Shown one piece after another: positions 17,140 to 32,115 of a stretch of 64,000 bases of DNA. The stretch lies in assembly GCA_964017065.1 (NCBI GenBank), contig OZ024790.1, positions 8,756,182-8,820,181 on the forward strand, in the 5' to 3' direction. Within the stretch, counting starts at the first letter, position 1, and the number at the start of each line of letters is the position of its first letter. The position numbers and the translations under genes are program-made. The notes beneath the pieces were generated by a model. The model ran no database searches and had not been told where the DNA came from. It worked only from the letters and a program-made list of their open reading frames with translations. Source of the DNA: Haliclona indistincta (Eukaryota; Porifera; Demospongiae; Haplosclerida; Chalinidae).

Positions 17140-17318
17140 GGAGGGAGGGAGGGAGAGAGGGAGAGAGAGTGTGTGAGTGAGCGATGGAAAATCATTAGAT
17201 GAGCAGATGGAGCTTGCAGCTACACCGTTGAACAAAAACGTGGATTCACCTTGCGGGCATCTCGAGAACGTTCAGCTGTAGCGTTAACTGAAACAGCGCA
17301 GCTAGTCACTATCGACAT
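10627..17318 (-). CDS. DEP - PH-like - glutathione peroxidase fusion selenoprotein
   Basis: Ten minus-strand exons: 17250-17318, 17010-17103, 15758-15919, 14632-14798, 14466-14577, 13600-13771, 12312-12459, 11597-11742, 10992-11016 (25 bp) and 10627-10707. Total 1176 nt, 391 codons plus stop, phase correct at every junction. Residues about 24-108 form a DEP domain ([41 protein letters not shown]). About 109-230 form a PH-like domain ending in a helix with FTWIRLL. About 245-391 form a complete GPX4-like peroxidase: [26 protein letters not shown] with U encoded by TGA at 12420-12422, [35 protein letters not shown]. The U, Q, W and N catalytic residues are all present. Exon 13600-13771 has no ATG in frame and encodes both the PH end and the GPX start, so the fusion does not depend on joining separate genes. 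An in-frame TAA at 17400-17402 precedes the start. Role is inferred: lipid hydroperoxide reduction at membranes. Confidence 0.9.
10735..10940 (+). repeat. GA / GGGA purine microsatellite
   Basis: Purine-rich GAGA, GGGA and GGAGG units fill the last intron of the GPX fusion gene, close to the acceptor of the final exon. Confidence 0.92.
12420..12422 (-). other. In-frame UGA selenocysteine codon
   Basis: On the minus strand the codons read Asn-Val-Ala-Ser-Phe-TGA-Gly-Leu. This is exactly the active-site position where GPX family selenoproteins carry selenocysteine. Frame, conserved flanking residues and splice phases on both sides agree. Reading it as a stop would remove the whole catalytic part, while all downstream exons remain conserved. 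Confidence 0.92.
13247..13550. mobile_element. MITE with hAT-like inverted termini
   Basis: The ends are AGGGCTGAAACGAATA and TATTCGTTTCAGCCCT, a perfect 16-bp inverted repeat, about 300 bp apart in an intron of the GPX fusion gene. The interior is AT-rich with repeated ATTCGA/TATTCG motifs and no coding sequence. No clear target duplication was found. Confidence 0.8.
13800..14300 (+). repeat. TGAG/TGAT minisatellite of about 500 bp
   Basis: Long array of GTGAGTGAGTGA with GATTGAGT and GAGAAGTGAGT variants arranged in a higher-order unit of roughly 75-90 bp, followed by a smaller array at 14334-14375. It occupies the intron between the two PH exons of the fusion gene. The long frame across it on the minus strand (repeats of Thr-His-Ser-Leu) is an artefact. 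Confidence 0.95.
14964..15503. mobile_element. MITE with ACCGGTAATTTT termini
   Basis: Left end TACTGTATAACCGGTAATTT and right end AAATTACCGGTTATACGGTA are near-perfect inverted repeats, about 540 bp apart in the intron between the DEP and PH exons. The inside carries repeated TTTTCG and CGAAAA motifs. A truncated relative may be present near 12870-12960. Confidence 0.8.
16276..16590 (-). pseudogene. Retroelement reverse-transcriptase C-terminal fragment
   Basis: The minus-strand translation contains [20 protein letters not shown], then [20 protein letters not shown] and RGSRRPK. This pattern (FTPLVFSTSGGMG..A..CLRGSR) is common downstream of retroelement reverse transcriptases in aquatic invertebrates. 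It has no reverse transcriptase core and lies in an intron of the GPX fusion gene, so it is a dead fragment. The element class is not settled by this piece. Confidence 0.65.
17106..17175 (+). repeat. GA/GGGA microsatellite
   Basis: Short purine run that serves on the minus strand as the polypyrimidine tract before the acceptor of the DEP exon 17010-17103. Confidence 0.9.
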
Positions 17319-17576
17319 CGTAGCGGTAGAGCTACTCTGTCTGGTCCTGCCTGACCTCAGGGACAACACTCCCCTTTCTGCTTCCTCCGAGCCTTCCTCT
17401 TAGCTGCATGCAAAGGTTATAAGAGGATGCCCCGGTCATTTGCAGCCTTCTAAAAAACGTCAAAAATTTCATCAGCGTGGTAATTTATTTGCTCCTCCTC
17501 TCGCCTCTCTCTCTGTCTCTCTCTCTCGCGCCTACTTTCTGCTCTACTAGGCTAGCTGTTACGTAACTGCGTAGCC
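17319..17576. promoter_or_regulatory. Putative bidirectional promoter, GPX fusion / MNK kinase
   Basis: Only 258 bp separate the start codons of the minus-strand fusion gene and the plus-strand kinase. The interval contains a CT-rich stretch (TCTCTCTCTCGCGCC) but no clear TATA box. Inference from geometry only. Confidence 0.5.
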
Positions 17577-22188
<4,612 letters not shown>

Positions 22189-22334
22189 CAACACCAAATT
22201 TTACGCATAATTTATTTTATGAAATTCCCCAAAAGATTTTGTAAAGGCAGTCTAAAATGAAATAAAATCAGAATCAATAAAAACCCAACTATTGGTGTGC
22301 GCTACAGCAAGATCAGCTTGCTTGTCATGATTAG

Positions 22335-24575
22335 TTAGTTACTATAGTCACTATCGATAACTGGAGAGTCAGAGTCTTCGGAGTTGTAAGAAGAAGTGTC
22401 ACTGTAAAATTCTGAACTATTGTACGACCAGTACGATATGTCATCATCATCCTCCTCTTCTTCCTCTTGCTCAACTATTATCTGTGAGATGTTGTACCTG
22501 CGCGCCTCGGGAAGAAACTTTCGTCTCACCTCTCTGCTGTGAATGGTGGTCAGCACAATCTTGTCCTTAGGGGTACATAAGTGAGGCCGAGCAATAATTT
22601 GAGCCAAATCCTCAGTGGATCGTTCGAGAGGTGCTATTGCCTTCACAAGGTCATCTCCGTTCATTTCTGATGGTGTGTAGTAGCTCATTGCGTACGAAGC
22701 ACGCAGAGCTAGACGTGATTTGAGTAGCTCGCGGAGAGCTTCTTTGACGAATTTCCCTTCCTTGTCATCTTGTTCCATGACGTGATGTTGCTCTGTGAAT
22801 GCATTTGAGACGAGAGCTTCGATTTTTTCATGAGCCGAAGTAAGCAAAGCTTCCTCATATCGTAAGCTGTCTGTATGATTAGCATAGCGTTTGTAGACGT
22901 GCTTGAAAAATTTCTTGTTTCGTTCACCGTGTTCCTTCTCTTGGGCGCTCTTTGCAGCGTCAATCTTATCTTGCGCTATCTTTGCGGCACGAAAACGGTT
23001 GCAATGGAAGTAGCCTCCAGTACGGCTTCCATGCAGCGACCATTTTCCGAGACACACCCAGCAGAAGTTGTGTTTACACTTTGCACACACCATGTGGTTG
23101 CAGCCCGATCGCTTTTGTATTGCACACTTACACTTTGGGCATGGTTTAGTGTGCTGGTTAATCCATGAAGTGGAAACGGTTTCTTCTGACACTGCACCAT
23201 CAGTTTGCGACAAGCCTTCTACTTCAGATAGTTTGGATTTCCACTTGCCCCAGGTTTCACAGCTGCAAGGATCATGAGCTTCTTCAGAGCAAGCCCAGCA
23301 AAAGAAATGACCCTCTCCACAGTCAACAGTCCGAGGGCCGTTGCCAGCACCCTCTAGACTACGAACAGCTCGCTCACAGCCTGGGTAAGGGCACCAACGT
23401 GTGTCCTCACAAATCTCCACAAAGGCATCGATGCCAAATTTATGATATTTGCTATCGAGGTCAGAGGGAACCAATTTCACAATCATCTCTTTGGACATCT
23501 TTTCCTTGCAGCGGAAGCCAGGACAAGGAATGTCTGCTACCTGACCAGTTGTGATCTTTAGTCTTAGATACTCTTGCCAGCAATCTTTGCAACAAGCATG
23601 GTAGCAAGTAGCATTTGGCACGATGCCATCTAGGCTGGCTTCACCACAAATATCACACACTTCTTGAACAGAGTTTTGTCTGTTAGTCGTTTCGGAGACT
23701 AAGCTAGCCTGCCGTGCTACTGGCAGCCGCACCTTTGCCTGCTGACAGCAACGCAACGGATCTTCGAGCCAGGAGTCAACTAAAAGTTGCCTTGACCAAC
23801 CAAAGTGATGAAGCAGCTCTTCAGCAGATGGCAAAGGAATACTCAGTTGCTCAGCAGTTGACTGTATCAGTTTCTCCTTGATGCTCACCAAATCTTGCTG
23901 ACGTACTCCCTCGTACGACTCAAGTCGTAATGTACTCGGTTTGTTACAAATCATAAGAGAAGCAGGCGATACAGTAAATACCATCCGTGGTTCAAGCAGT
24001 GCTACGATATTCTTGTTACCAGCTGCCTCAGCACAAGCAAAGGCAGTCTGACCAGCTATGTTAGTATGGTAGGTTACGACACCATGAGAAAGAAGAATCT
24101 CCACACATCGATGCAAGCCTGACGTGGCGGCTAGATGGAGTGGTGTGTTGAGGGCTCTATCCTGCTTGTTCAAATCCAGCAGTTGTGGTTTTATTTGAGC
24201 CGCCCCCTCAGAACTGGAGGAAAATTTGTGAGGATGGGTGCAGTTGTCAATGAGGAGTTGAAGCATCTCTGCTCGGCATTCTCCCACCTCAGTTTCGCGT
24301 CCATTTGCCGCGCTGCACAAGACGTGCACCACAGTTCTCCCGCGTCCGTCTTCTACGGTGGCTTTCCCACCATTGAGCATGAACTCTCTGAAGAGAGACT
24401 TGAAACCGCGTTTTGCCGCGAGATGTAGAGGCGTAACCTTCCCCTTCAGCACGCCCGAGGATTGGCTGGGATTGAGGGCGCTGAGCTCCTTTACAGAGTG
24501 GTATAAATCAAGAGCTTTCTGTTCATCGCCGGACTGTAGTGCCTGTCGAAACAGCCTTGAGTGAGAGCTCCCCAT
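22335..24575 (-). CDS. ANKIB1-like: Ankyrin-repeat RBR E3 ubiquitin ligase (ANKIB1-like), intronless
   Basis: A single exon of 746 residues. The start at 24575 gives MGSSHSRLF, which fits an N-myristoylation signal (Gly2, Ser6) and resembles the ANKIB1 start; an upstream in-frame ATG at 24650 is less likely. Ankyrin repeats occupy about residues 45-200 (TPLHLAAKRG, NTPLHLAATSGLHRC). RING1 begins CDICGEASLDG near residue 310, followed by the in-between-RING region with WCPYPGC, and RING2 CPKCKCAIQKRSGCNHMVC, which contains the expected catalytic cysteine (as in other RBR ligases). The C-terminus is acidic (EEEEEEDDDD) and serine-rich. Shorter than human ANKIB1 (about 1089). It is tail to tail with MNK (146 bp) and head to head with METTL25. 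Absence of introns is striking next to its neighbours. Confidence 0.93.
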   Translation of the reverse strand: MGSSHSRLFRQALQSGDEQKALDLYHSVKELSALNPSQSSGVLKGKVTPLHLAAKRGFKSLFREFMLNGGKATVEDGRGRTVVHVLCSAANGRETEVGECRAEMLQLLIDNCTHPHKFSSSSEGAAQIKPQLLDLNKQDRALNTPLHLAATSGLHRCVEILLSHGVVTYHTNIAGQTAFACAEAAGNKNIVALLEPRMVFTVSPASLMICNKPSTLRLESYEGVRQQDLVSIKEKLIQSTAEQLSIPLPSAEELLHHFGWSRQLLVDSWLEDPLRCCQQAKVRLPVARQASLVSETTNRQNSVQEVCDICGEASLDGIVPNATCYHACCKDCWQEYLRLKITTGQVADIPCPGFRCKEKMSKEMIVKLVPSDLDSKYHKFGIDAFVEICEDTRWCPYPGCERAVRSLEGAGNGPRTVDCGEGHFFCWACSEEAHDPCSCETWGKWKSKLSEVEGLSQTDGAVSEETVSTSWINQHTKPCPKCKCAIQKRSGCNHMVCAKCKHNFCWVCLGKWSLHGSRTGGYFHCNRFRAAKIAQDKIDAAKSAQEKEHGERNKKFFKHVYKRYANHTDSLRYEEALLTSAHEKIEALVSNAFTEQHHVMEQDDKEGKFVKEALRELLKSRLALRASYAMSYYTPSEMNGDDLVKAIAPLERSTEDLAQIIARPHLCTPKDKIVLTTIHSREVRRKFLPEARRYNISQIIVEQEEEEEDDDDISYWSYNSSEFYSDTSSYNSEDSDSPVIDSDYSN

Positions 24576-24661
24576 TTTGTCTTCTAAATCGCGCCAAAGA
24601 TGGAATCGAGGAATAGGGAATTGTATGCAATTGCCCCGCCCACCGCACACGTGTACTAGAA
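24576..24661. promoter_or_regulatory. Putative bidirectional promoter, ANKIB1-like / METTL25-like
   Basis: The two start codons lie only 86 bp apart on opposite strands, with a CACGTG E-box palindrome at about 24648-24653. Function is inferred from position. Confidence 0.5.
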
Positions 24662-26789
24662 ATGGAGCCTCTTCTCTCTTCTTCTTTTAGACAAGATCTG
24701 CAGGCAACTCGCGAGCGTGTTGGGGCTCTATACGAGTTCTTTTGTCGCCACGCCAAGCTCTGCAACGCACACACAGTTGGATTCTTCACTGAGGACCACT
24801 GGAACAACGTGATCGAGCCAAGCTGGAGAGATCAGTTGATAGCCGTGGACGAGGAATGCGAGCATGAATGGGCTACCAAGATCAGACTTCCACCTGGTAT
24901 GGGAGAGACGAAAACCTCAACGCATCCTCAACAAAAACATTATACACTTTTGATTATTGTCTCTTCCTATAGGTGATCTTAGAGATTTTCTTTACCGAGC
25001 GAGTGAACTGAAGCTTCCTGTGGATGCTGATCCTGTTGACGGGAAAGCAGGAAGTTCACGTCTGGTGAAATTTGGTATGACAAGTAAGAAGAGTCATGAA
25101 GTGGTCAGAATGACTGAGTGTGTCACAAGAATAGCATCGCATGCTGGGATCAAGCAGGTGATGGAACTGTTGAGATTATTTTTAGTTTTTTCCTCTTTTT
25201 AGGTAATAGATGTTGGAAGTGGTAAAGGATATCTGAGTGAGTATCTAGCCGTTGAGCACGGCTTGGTGGTGGTCGGGCTAGACTCCGAGCAGAGCAACAC
25301 AGCTGGAGCTATTGAGAGGTGTAGAAAGGTCGAAAAAGCTCACAGAGGGAGTGAACTGAGAAGAGCAGAGAAACTACTGGGTATTGGCTTGTGTGGGGTC
25401 GACGAACGAGGTGAACAGGTGATTGGATTAGTATTTGAACAAACTGATTGTTGTTATAATAACAAAATTACATGCCAAAGATGATGAAACAATTTAAGGC
25501 TCTAGACTATAGTCAGCAAGATTATGACAATTTAAGCCGACTGACTATCTTGCATCGTAGGGCATGCTGAGCAGCTGTTAAGTTTTTGTGGACTCTCGAA
25601 TGCTGCGGACAATTGAAACACTTGCGATCTATACGCGATTTGCATCCCAAAAAGATTTTTCATGCTATGGTTTAAGAATGATTTTATTTGTTGTTCATTC
25701 ACAGTTCTGATGGATGTGGGTGACTTGTTTGACGAGAAGAGAGCAACAGGAGGCTCCTTTGAAGCACATGCAGAGGATGAGCTCCAGTCCGCTACAAACA
25801 GCACTGTTCCATTGCCCTGTAGAACTGACTCTGTAAACCATGATCAAAGACCTCTGTTGTCAACTGCCAAGCCTCCATTTCGTCCACTTCTGAGACCGCT
25901 CGAGAGATCATACACTGCACTCACACGTCTCGTCACACCGGATCTTCCTCTCTTGTCTCTTGCGGAAGAGGTGTCTGAAGGAAAGATGAAATCCAGCAAC
26001 CCCACGTTACTCGTGGGACTGCACACTTGTGGTGACCTTGCCTCGACTGCTCTGCGACTCTTTGTCAACACTGATGCTCTCAGTGGAGTGTGTGTGGTTG
26101 GATGCTGCTATAATCACATCTCAGAGCAATCTTCAACTCAATGTGAGTTTTTGAAAACCGACTTACTGTGGTATATTTCTTTTTGCCCAGCGTCTAACAG
26201 CTATTTGGGTTTTCCAATGAGCAGATATCTACAGGAATGCAAGGCTGTTGTTGGTCGCAATGCTCGAATGCTTGCCTGTCAGAGCGAAGCGAAGTTCGCA
26301 GAGATGACCAGCGGCCCTTCGCTAGAATCGCTCTTCTTCAGAGCCGTTTTTCAGGTATGGTTAAAGCACACATGCTACAAACCACCTTCAGTTTTGATGA
26401 CCCAAGATCATCTTGATACTGTGCATCCATCTGTGCTAGTATAAAGTTTGTTTTGGATGATTTTACCATTTCGTTTCAGGTGATCCTTGAAAATGAATTT
26501 CAACTGATCAGACAAAACACGAACAGGTTTGCAAATTTCTTTGTGCTTAACTAGAGCATTGTAATTTCTGTTAGTTTTCAAGATATCAGTGTTGGTCGGA
26601 TAAAGAAGTTCACCGGATTTGTTGATTATGCAAGAAAAGCTTTCCGTAGCTTGAAGATTGACGATGGTAGACTGTCTGACGAGTTGATCAGTAAATATCA
26701 CAGCAGTTATGTAACTAGGAAAGTTCACTTGCAGAAATTCGTTCAGGTACTTGAAATACACGCTAACACACCACAGCAAACCCCTGCTT

Positions 26790-26875
<86 letters not shown>

Positions 26876-27265
26876 ACACACACACACTTCTCTGCACCTA
26901 AGTACTTGCTATTTGTCGCATGCACACATTTTGCTGTGCTTATCAATATAAAAGAGTTTTTCGTGCACTGAAAAACTTTTCTTCTTCTCCTGAAAAACTC
27001 CTTTTTTCGATAGTTGCGTGCAGTGATGTCACCGGTGATTGAGTCACTGATTGTGCTGGACAGAATGCTTTATCTGCAGGAGCTGGTCAGTTTGCAAGCG
27101 CCTCTTCCGCTCAAGCATTAATGCTTACTTGTCTTCATGCAGGCTGAACCCAGAGGAGTTGATAAGTTGAGTGAGGCTTGTTTCAAGGACGTTTGGTTGA
27201 CTCAGCTTTTTTCTCCATCGTTGTCACCGAGATGTTTTGCAATTTGTGCCTTGAAACGGCTCTAG
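24662..27265 (+). CDS. METTL25-like: Methyltransferase-like protein of the METTL25/RRNAD1 family
   Basis: SAM-dependent methyltransferase-fold protein; the substrate is not known to me. Nine exons: 24662-24896, 24973-25157, 25203-25410, 25705-26142, 26191-26354, 26480-26526, 26575-26746, 27014-27085 and 27143-27265; 547 residues, all phases consistent. Landmarks are [13 protein letters not shown], the SAM-binding [42 protein letters not shown] and a C-terminal block ([30 protein letters not shown]). The GSGKG loop suggests SAM binding is retained. The donor chosen at 25411 rather than 25419 is the one that keeps frame with the following exon. Confidence 0.9.
26793..26886 (+). repeat. CA microsatellite
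   Basis: CA dinucleotide run of about 90 bp with few interruptions in a METTL25 intron. Confidence 0.95.
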
Positions 27266-27351
27266 AACTATATTTTTACCCATTTCCGCCTTTTTCCAAA
27301 TAAATTTAATTTATTAGGGGCGTGGCTCCTTACTAGCAGATCAGAGTAGTC

Positions 27352-30300
27352 ATGGCTGAAGCGACTGAAGGCTCGTTCTCGTCTGTTCTCAGAATTCTGC
27401 CTTCTAGTAGACATGCAGGCGAAGGCAGTAGTGCTACCGCTGGGTCAGTGGCGGCTACTGTACGCGCGAGTGGTGACTGTAAATTCGCCGAGATCGAGCT
27501 TGCTGCAGAAGACGAGCCCCGCCCTCAAGCGATGGAGTTCAGTTTGGTCTGTCCTGTTGACGATACGGGCTACAGCAAGCCCATAGGAGAGATTGTGGAG
27601 AACACGCTCCTCGGATTCCATGGCACAGTCATCACACTCGGCACAAGTTCCAGCCACACGCGCGAGTTCTTCTCCCACACAGACGAAGGGATTGTCGCGC
27701 GAGCAGCGCGGCAAATCTTGCGATGCCTGAAACGATCGCAGAAGTCACGATCTGGAGCTAATCTCGTCGTTCTGTGCTCGTACCTGCTCGTCACGGACGA
27801 AACAGTACAGGATCTGTTACGACAAGACGAGGAAGGCGACAAAAAGATCGAGAAGAGAGATATTGGAGTGGTCATGGACGGCAAAGAGTTGAATTCGAGC
27901 ATCCATCAAGTCAAATCCTCATCAGACCTAGCTAAGCTGCTTTTAAGAGGGTCCGAAGCACTCACCGAGACACTCAGCCCTGTAGAACAGGCTACTTGTC
28001 AAACCATTTTCACAATCCGAGTCGAGTACGCTCAATTTGGTTCCATGGCTGCTCCTGTCAGCGGAACTCTCTCTTTAGTCGATCTTGGAGTCATGGACCG
28101 GCTGAACCAAGCAGACGCTCCTAAATCTCTCATGTCATTTGTGGAAACAATCAAATCTCTCACATCGTCACGTTCACAGCAGAATTCATCACTGCCTTCA
28201 CCAACACTTCAACCATGCCCTCTGACCCAGCTTTTAAAAGAAGCTTTGGGTGGAAACTGCAAGACACTCCTTTTATACGATTTTCCAGAGAAACTTTCTA
28301 CCATCCACTATGAGGATAACATGGAGGCCTTATCACTTGTATCGCAATCGAGACTGATTGAAAATAAACCAGACAGGACAGAGCTAGCCAGAAAGGCCCT
28401 CATGAACGCCTACATGAAAGAACTGCGTAGAATACATGGTTCAGCTAGTGATCTCAAAACAGCGAATTTGGATAAAAAAGATGGATTACAGCTAGCGGCA
28501 AATGCTTTAGTAGCAGCTGCGAAAGGGTCGGCAACCATAGAAGCAAATGGAGAAGACGAGACTGATGAATTGAACTTAAGTATGACCTTGAATCGTTCAC
28601 AACCAGGTAAGGAGCAGAAAAGTTTAAAAATCAGAAGCACTGTTTTCGTGTCACTGTGTAGGTCGATCGTTTGCACGCTCTGTTTCGAACGAGAGCACTA
28701 AAAGCAAAAGAAAACGCATCACTCTTAAACGAAAGAAAGTCACCTCAGAAGACACGACCATTGACACTTTAGTTGCTATTTTGCAAGATCCTGACAAAGG
28801 AGCTCCTCGAGCCAACATAACAAATCTGCAAGACGTGAAAACGTATCGAGGTAAGTGGTCTCGGATGTTGATATTGCAAGTACCCGTCTGTAGGCAAGGG
28901 AGCAGTGTTTACGGGAGCGACCATAGTTACATGGTTGGTGGAGAACATCAATGGAGTGAAAGATGTTACAGATGCTGAGACATTGGGTCAGATTCTGTTG
29001 GACAAGGGAGCCATATTCCACTCTGAAGGGTCCAGGTAAAGAGTTGCTGAAGTGCATTTTACAGTAATGTTTCTTGTCTTGTTTGCAGCGTGTTTGCAAA
29101 TGCTGAATCTCTCTGTTACTATGCACGAGAGGCTCGAAATGTAGGCAAACTGCTCTCTCTGGAAGAGATACAGGCTCTGCTGGCGAAAACGGGATATAGC
29201 AGTGTCACGCAAGTTCCTGACACTAGTAAATCACAGAACGAGGTCTGTAATGATGTTCTAGTCAACATATACACATGTACACCTTCATAGACAGCTGGTG
29301 ATGATTTCCACCAGTACTCCAGACACTCTTCAGTGTCTTCAGAAAAGAGTTCATCCATGACTCAATCTAGCTCGGGCAGTGTCTGGAACTCTTCATTCAA
29401 CAGCTGCAGCTTACCGCCTACACCTCGAAGCCCTGGAACTGCTGGTGTAAAGCTACCAAGCCTTGGAGCTGCTGGTATAAAGCTACCTCCTTTATCCACC
29501 CAGCAGGAATTTCAAGACAATGTCCAAGGACCCGCTAGCCTAGCGCCTCCTCGATACAATGATCAAGCATTGGCGTACAACAGTCCGACAGAAGAAATTG
29601 ACACAAGCATGGAATACCGTATGACTTCAAATCAAAGCTTGTCAGCAACGGATGGAAGGCAGGATGAAACGGTACGTTCGTTGAAATGATAGCGGCATTA
29701 CCCGTCTACATGTTATGTTGTATAGGTGCAAGAGGCTCCTGAAGAAGAGGAAGAATCGACAAATGACGAAGGAGCACCGGACACAGCCCCTGTGCAAGCT
29801 ATACCCGACATTAACACTGTGCAAAGGTACAACAATAGCAATGAATGACTGACAAAAACGATCGCCATCACTGTGCTGAAGGACAGGAGACTGTTATTTT
29901 CGTTTCTCCTTTGTTTCAGTGATGATCAGTATCCTCATCCTCTCCACTATGCCGCAGCCGTGGGAAAGAAAGCAGGAGTGCTGCAGCATCTCGTAAACTG
30001 GTATGGAGTTGACAAGTTGGATGACCACAACAGAACTCCACTGATGTTTGCTGCTCTAGGCAACAAGGTAGTGAATTAGGTCGTGTTGGGGACTTTGTTT
30101 TTGTCCTGGGGTGCTATTTATAGACTACTAATGTATTTTGGGTTTGGACTACTGTAATAGGCGGCATTTGGGACTTTGATTGTGCTTATTATCTTTAGCA
30201 GAGGTTTTACTGAATAGTGTTTGACTTTCGGTCTTTTACGTAGGGCTCTGTCTGTCGTACTCTCATTTCTGCTGGTGCCGTGGTTGACCATCGTGATAAT

Positions 30301-30748
30301 AGTGGGCTCACAGCTCTACACATTGCCAGCTATCATGGGAGCAAGGACGTACTGAGGGTGCTTCTACACAAAAACGGCAACGCTGCAATCTCTGATAAAA
30401 TGGTGAACACAAGCGCTTTACAAATGATGTTGAATGTATGTTTCTCTAGAATCATACTGTGCTCCATTGGGCTGCAATGCAGCCTGATCCAAACTGTCTG
30501 AAAATACTTTTTAAGTGAGTTTGAACTGTGCATGTCATGAGTTGTGTGTGAGTGATGATGAATTTTTGTTCTGTATAGATATTGTAACAAGCACATGGTG
30601 GAGCAGGAAGACAAAGACGGACTCACTCCTTTCCATTGGGCTATTTTCTCCAATCGACCTAATCACCTCGCATTGCTTCTACAATGGTCAGACACACACA
30701 CATTCACGCAATCACTCACACACACACTCACACAATCACACACATGCA

Positions 30749-30779
<31 letters not shown>

Positions 30780-32115
30780 TCACTCTCATACACACACACA
30801 CACACACACACACACAAGCACACACACACACACACTCACACTCACACACACCACACCACACCACACACACACACACTGATTTTGACTGTACCATCTCTAC
30901 AGGAGTAATGGAACAGTCAACGTTGAGAGCCGAGACTCATCGGGAAGAACTCTGTTGACTTATGCTATTCAAAAGTCAGCTATCAGCTGCATTCCAGTAA
31001 GCATGATGCAACCATTGCGTGGATAGTTAAAAACCACTGCATTCTACATCATTAGGTTCTTATTCAGTACACTCCTGCATTGATTTCATTGTCGGACAGC
31101 AATGGTCTGACACCTCTTCATCACGTCAGCACACGTCCATGCCTTGACTATATTTACATGATTCTCAAAGGTAAAAGAATCACTTAGTTTAGCAACCATA
31201 CTTATGTAATTGTACCCTTCTGTTGTGTTCTTAGATAAGTCATCTTTGAAAATCGATTGTCAAGATATAAAGGGACGCACACCACTGCACTATGCTGTGC
31301 TGTATAACAATCATGAAGCTGTCAAAGTGAGTCGCCGAGCTAGGGCTGGGCGATATTGATATTTTTAGCGACGATACGATATTGCACAAGTCACGATATG
31401 ACGATATATTGCAACACTAAGATTGCCATCCTTACCTTTAGTATTTTCTGTACATAAGCATGTTTATAATGTCAGAACGATCAAGAATTGTAAAACCATC
31501 ACTTCAATATTCACGATATCACACGATATATTGTGTTCACGATATTATTGTGTTAAGTGATCTTCGAATATTGCAAACGATATTGTAACACATATCACGA
31601 TACTACGATAATATTGAAATATTGCCCAGCCCTACGCCGAGCTACACCCAAATCCAGTGGAGCCCCCTCTAATCCAGACACATTTGAGACCCATAGTGTC
31701 CTGATTAGAAGGGTGTCCTGATTTAGGGGTTGCTATTTATAGTATACATTATATATGTCTCGTTTGTATTTGCCTTGCTTTTTCATACTGTGGTGCTGTT
31801 GTACAGCTGCTGCTTATTAATGGAGCCAGCCCAGAGGCTCAAGACAACGAAGGCAAGACACCGATGGACCTGCCCCACTCATATAACGTGATCGTTGATG
31901 ACGACATCATAGAAATGCTTGAATCAGGTGAGACCTGTAATAATCATTTTAACAATCATGGAACGGCATTGTGGTTTTTAGATCCAGCGACATTAGTTGA
32001 AGAACCACCTGAGAGCAATGCTGCAGTGCTGCGGCAGAAGTCGAACGGCAGTCACAGTGCAAGTTCTGGTCAGCGTAACTCTGTGCAACAAAGCACTGTT
32101 TGCACAATCTTATAG
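27352..32115 (+). CDS. Degenerate kinesin-like domain - DEP - ankyrin repeat protein
   Basis: Fifteen exons: 27352-28606, 28662-28850, 28894-29035, 29089-29242, 29291-29671, 29726-29826, 29920-30067, 30244-30402, 30450-30514, 30579-30686, 30903-30996, 31056-31170, 31235-31326, 31807-31927 and 31982-32115; 1085 residues, phase consistent. Residues 1-350 follow the kinesin motor pattern (GFHGTVITLG, VVLCSYLLVTDETVQDLL, TIFTIRVEYA, GTLSLVDLG, LTQLLKEALGGNCKTLLL). However, the P-loop reads GTSSSHT instead of GxxGxGKT, the NxxSSRSH switch is replaced by SPVEQATCQ, and DLAGSE by DLGVMD, so ATP hydrolysis is unlikely. A basic stretch (KSKRKRITLKRKK) precedes a DEP domain (VFTGATIVTWLVENI, SLCYYAREA), a Ser/Pro-rich linker and about six ankyrin repeats (HPLHYAAAVG, TALHIASYHG, TVLHWAAMQ, TPLHYAVLYNN). 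The last residues are CTIL, a possible CaaX prenylation box. Role unknown. Confidence 0.87.
30688..30877 (+). repeat. CA microsatellite
   Basis: CA array with CTCACA variants in an intron between ankyrin exons. It begins right after the donor at 30687. Confidence 0.95.
31342..31634. mobile_element. hAT-type MITE with target duplication
   Basis: Termini AGGGCTGGGCGATATT and AATATTGCCCAGCCCT are inverted. The flanks carry the direct repeat CGCCGAGCT (31333-31341 and 31635-31643), an 8-9 bp target duplication as expected for hAT elements. The inside is full of CGATAT motifs. It sits in the last long intron of the kinesin-DEP-ankyrin gene. Confidence 0.88.
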
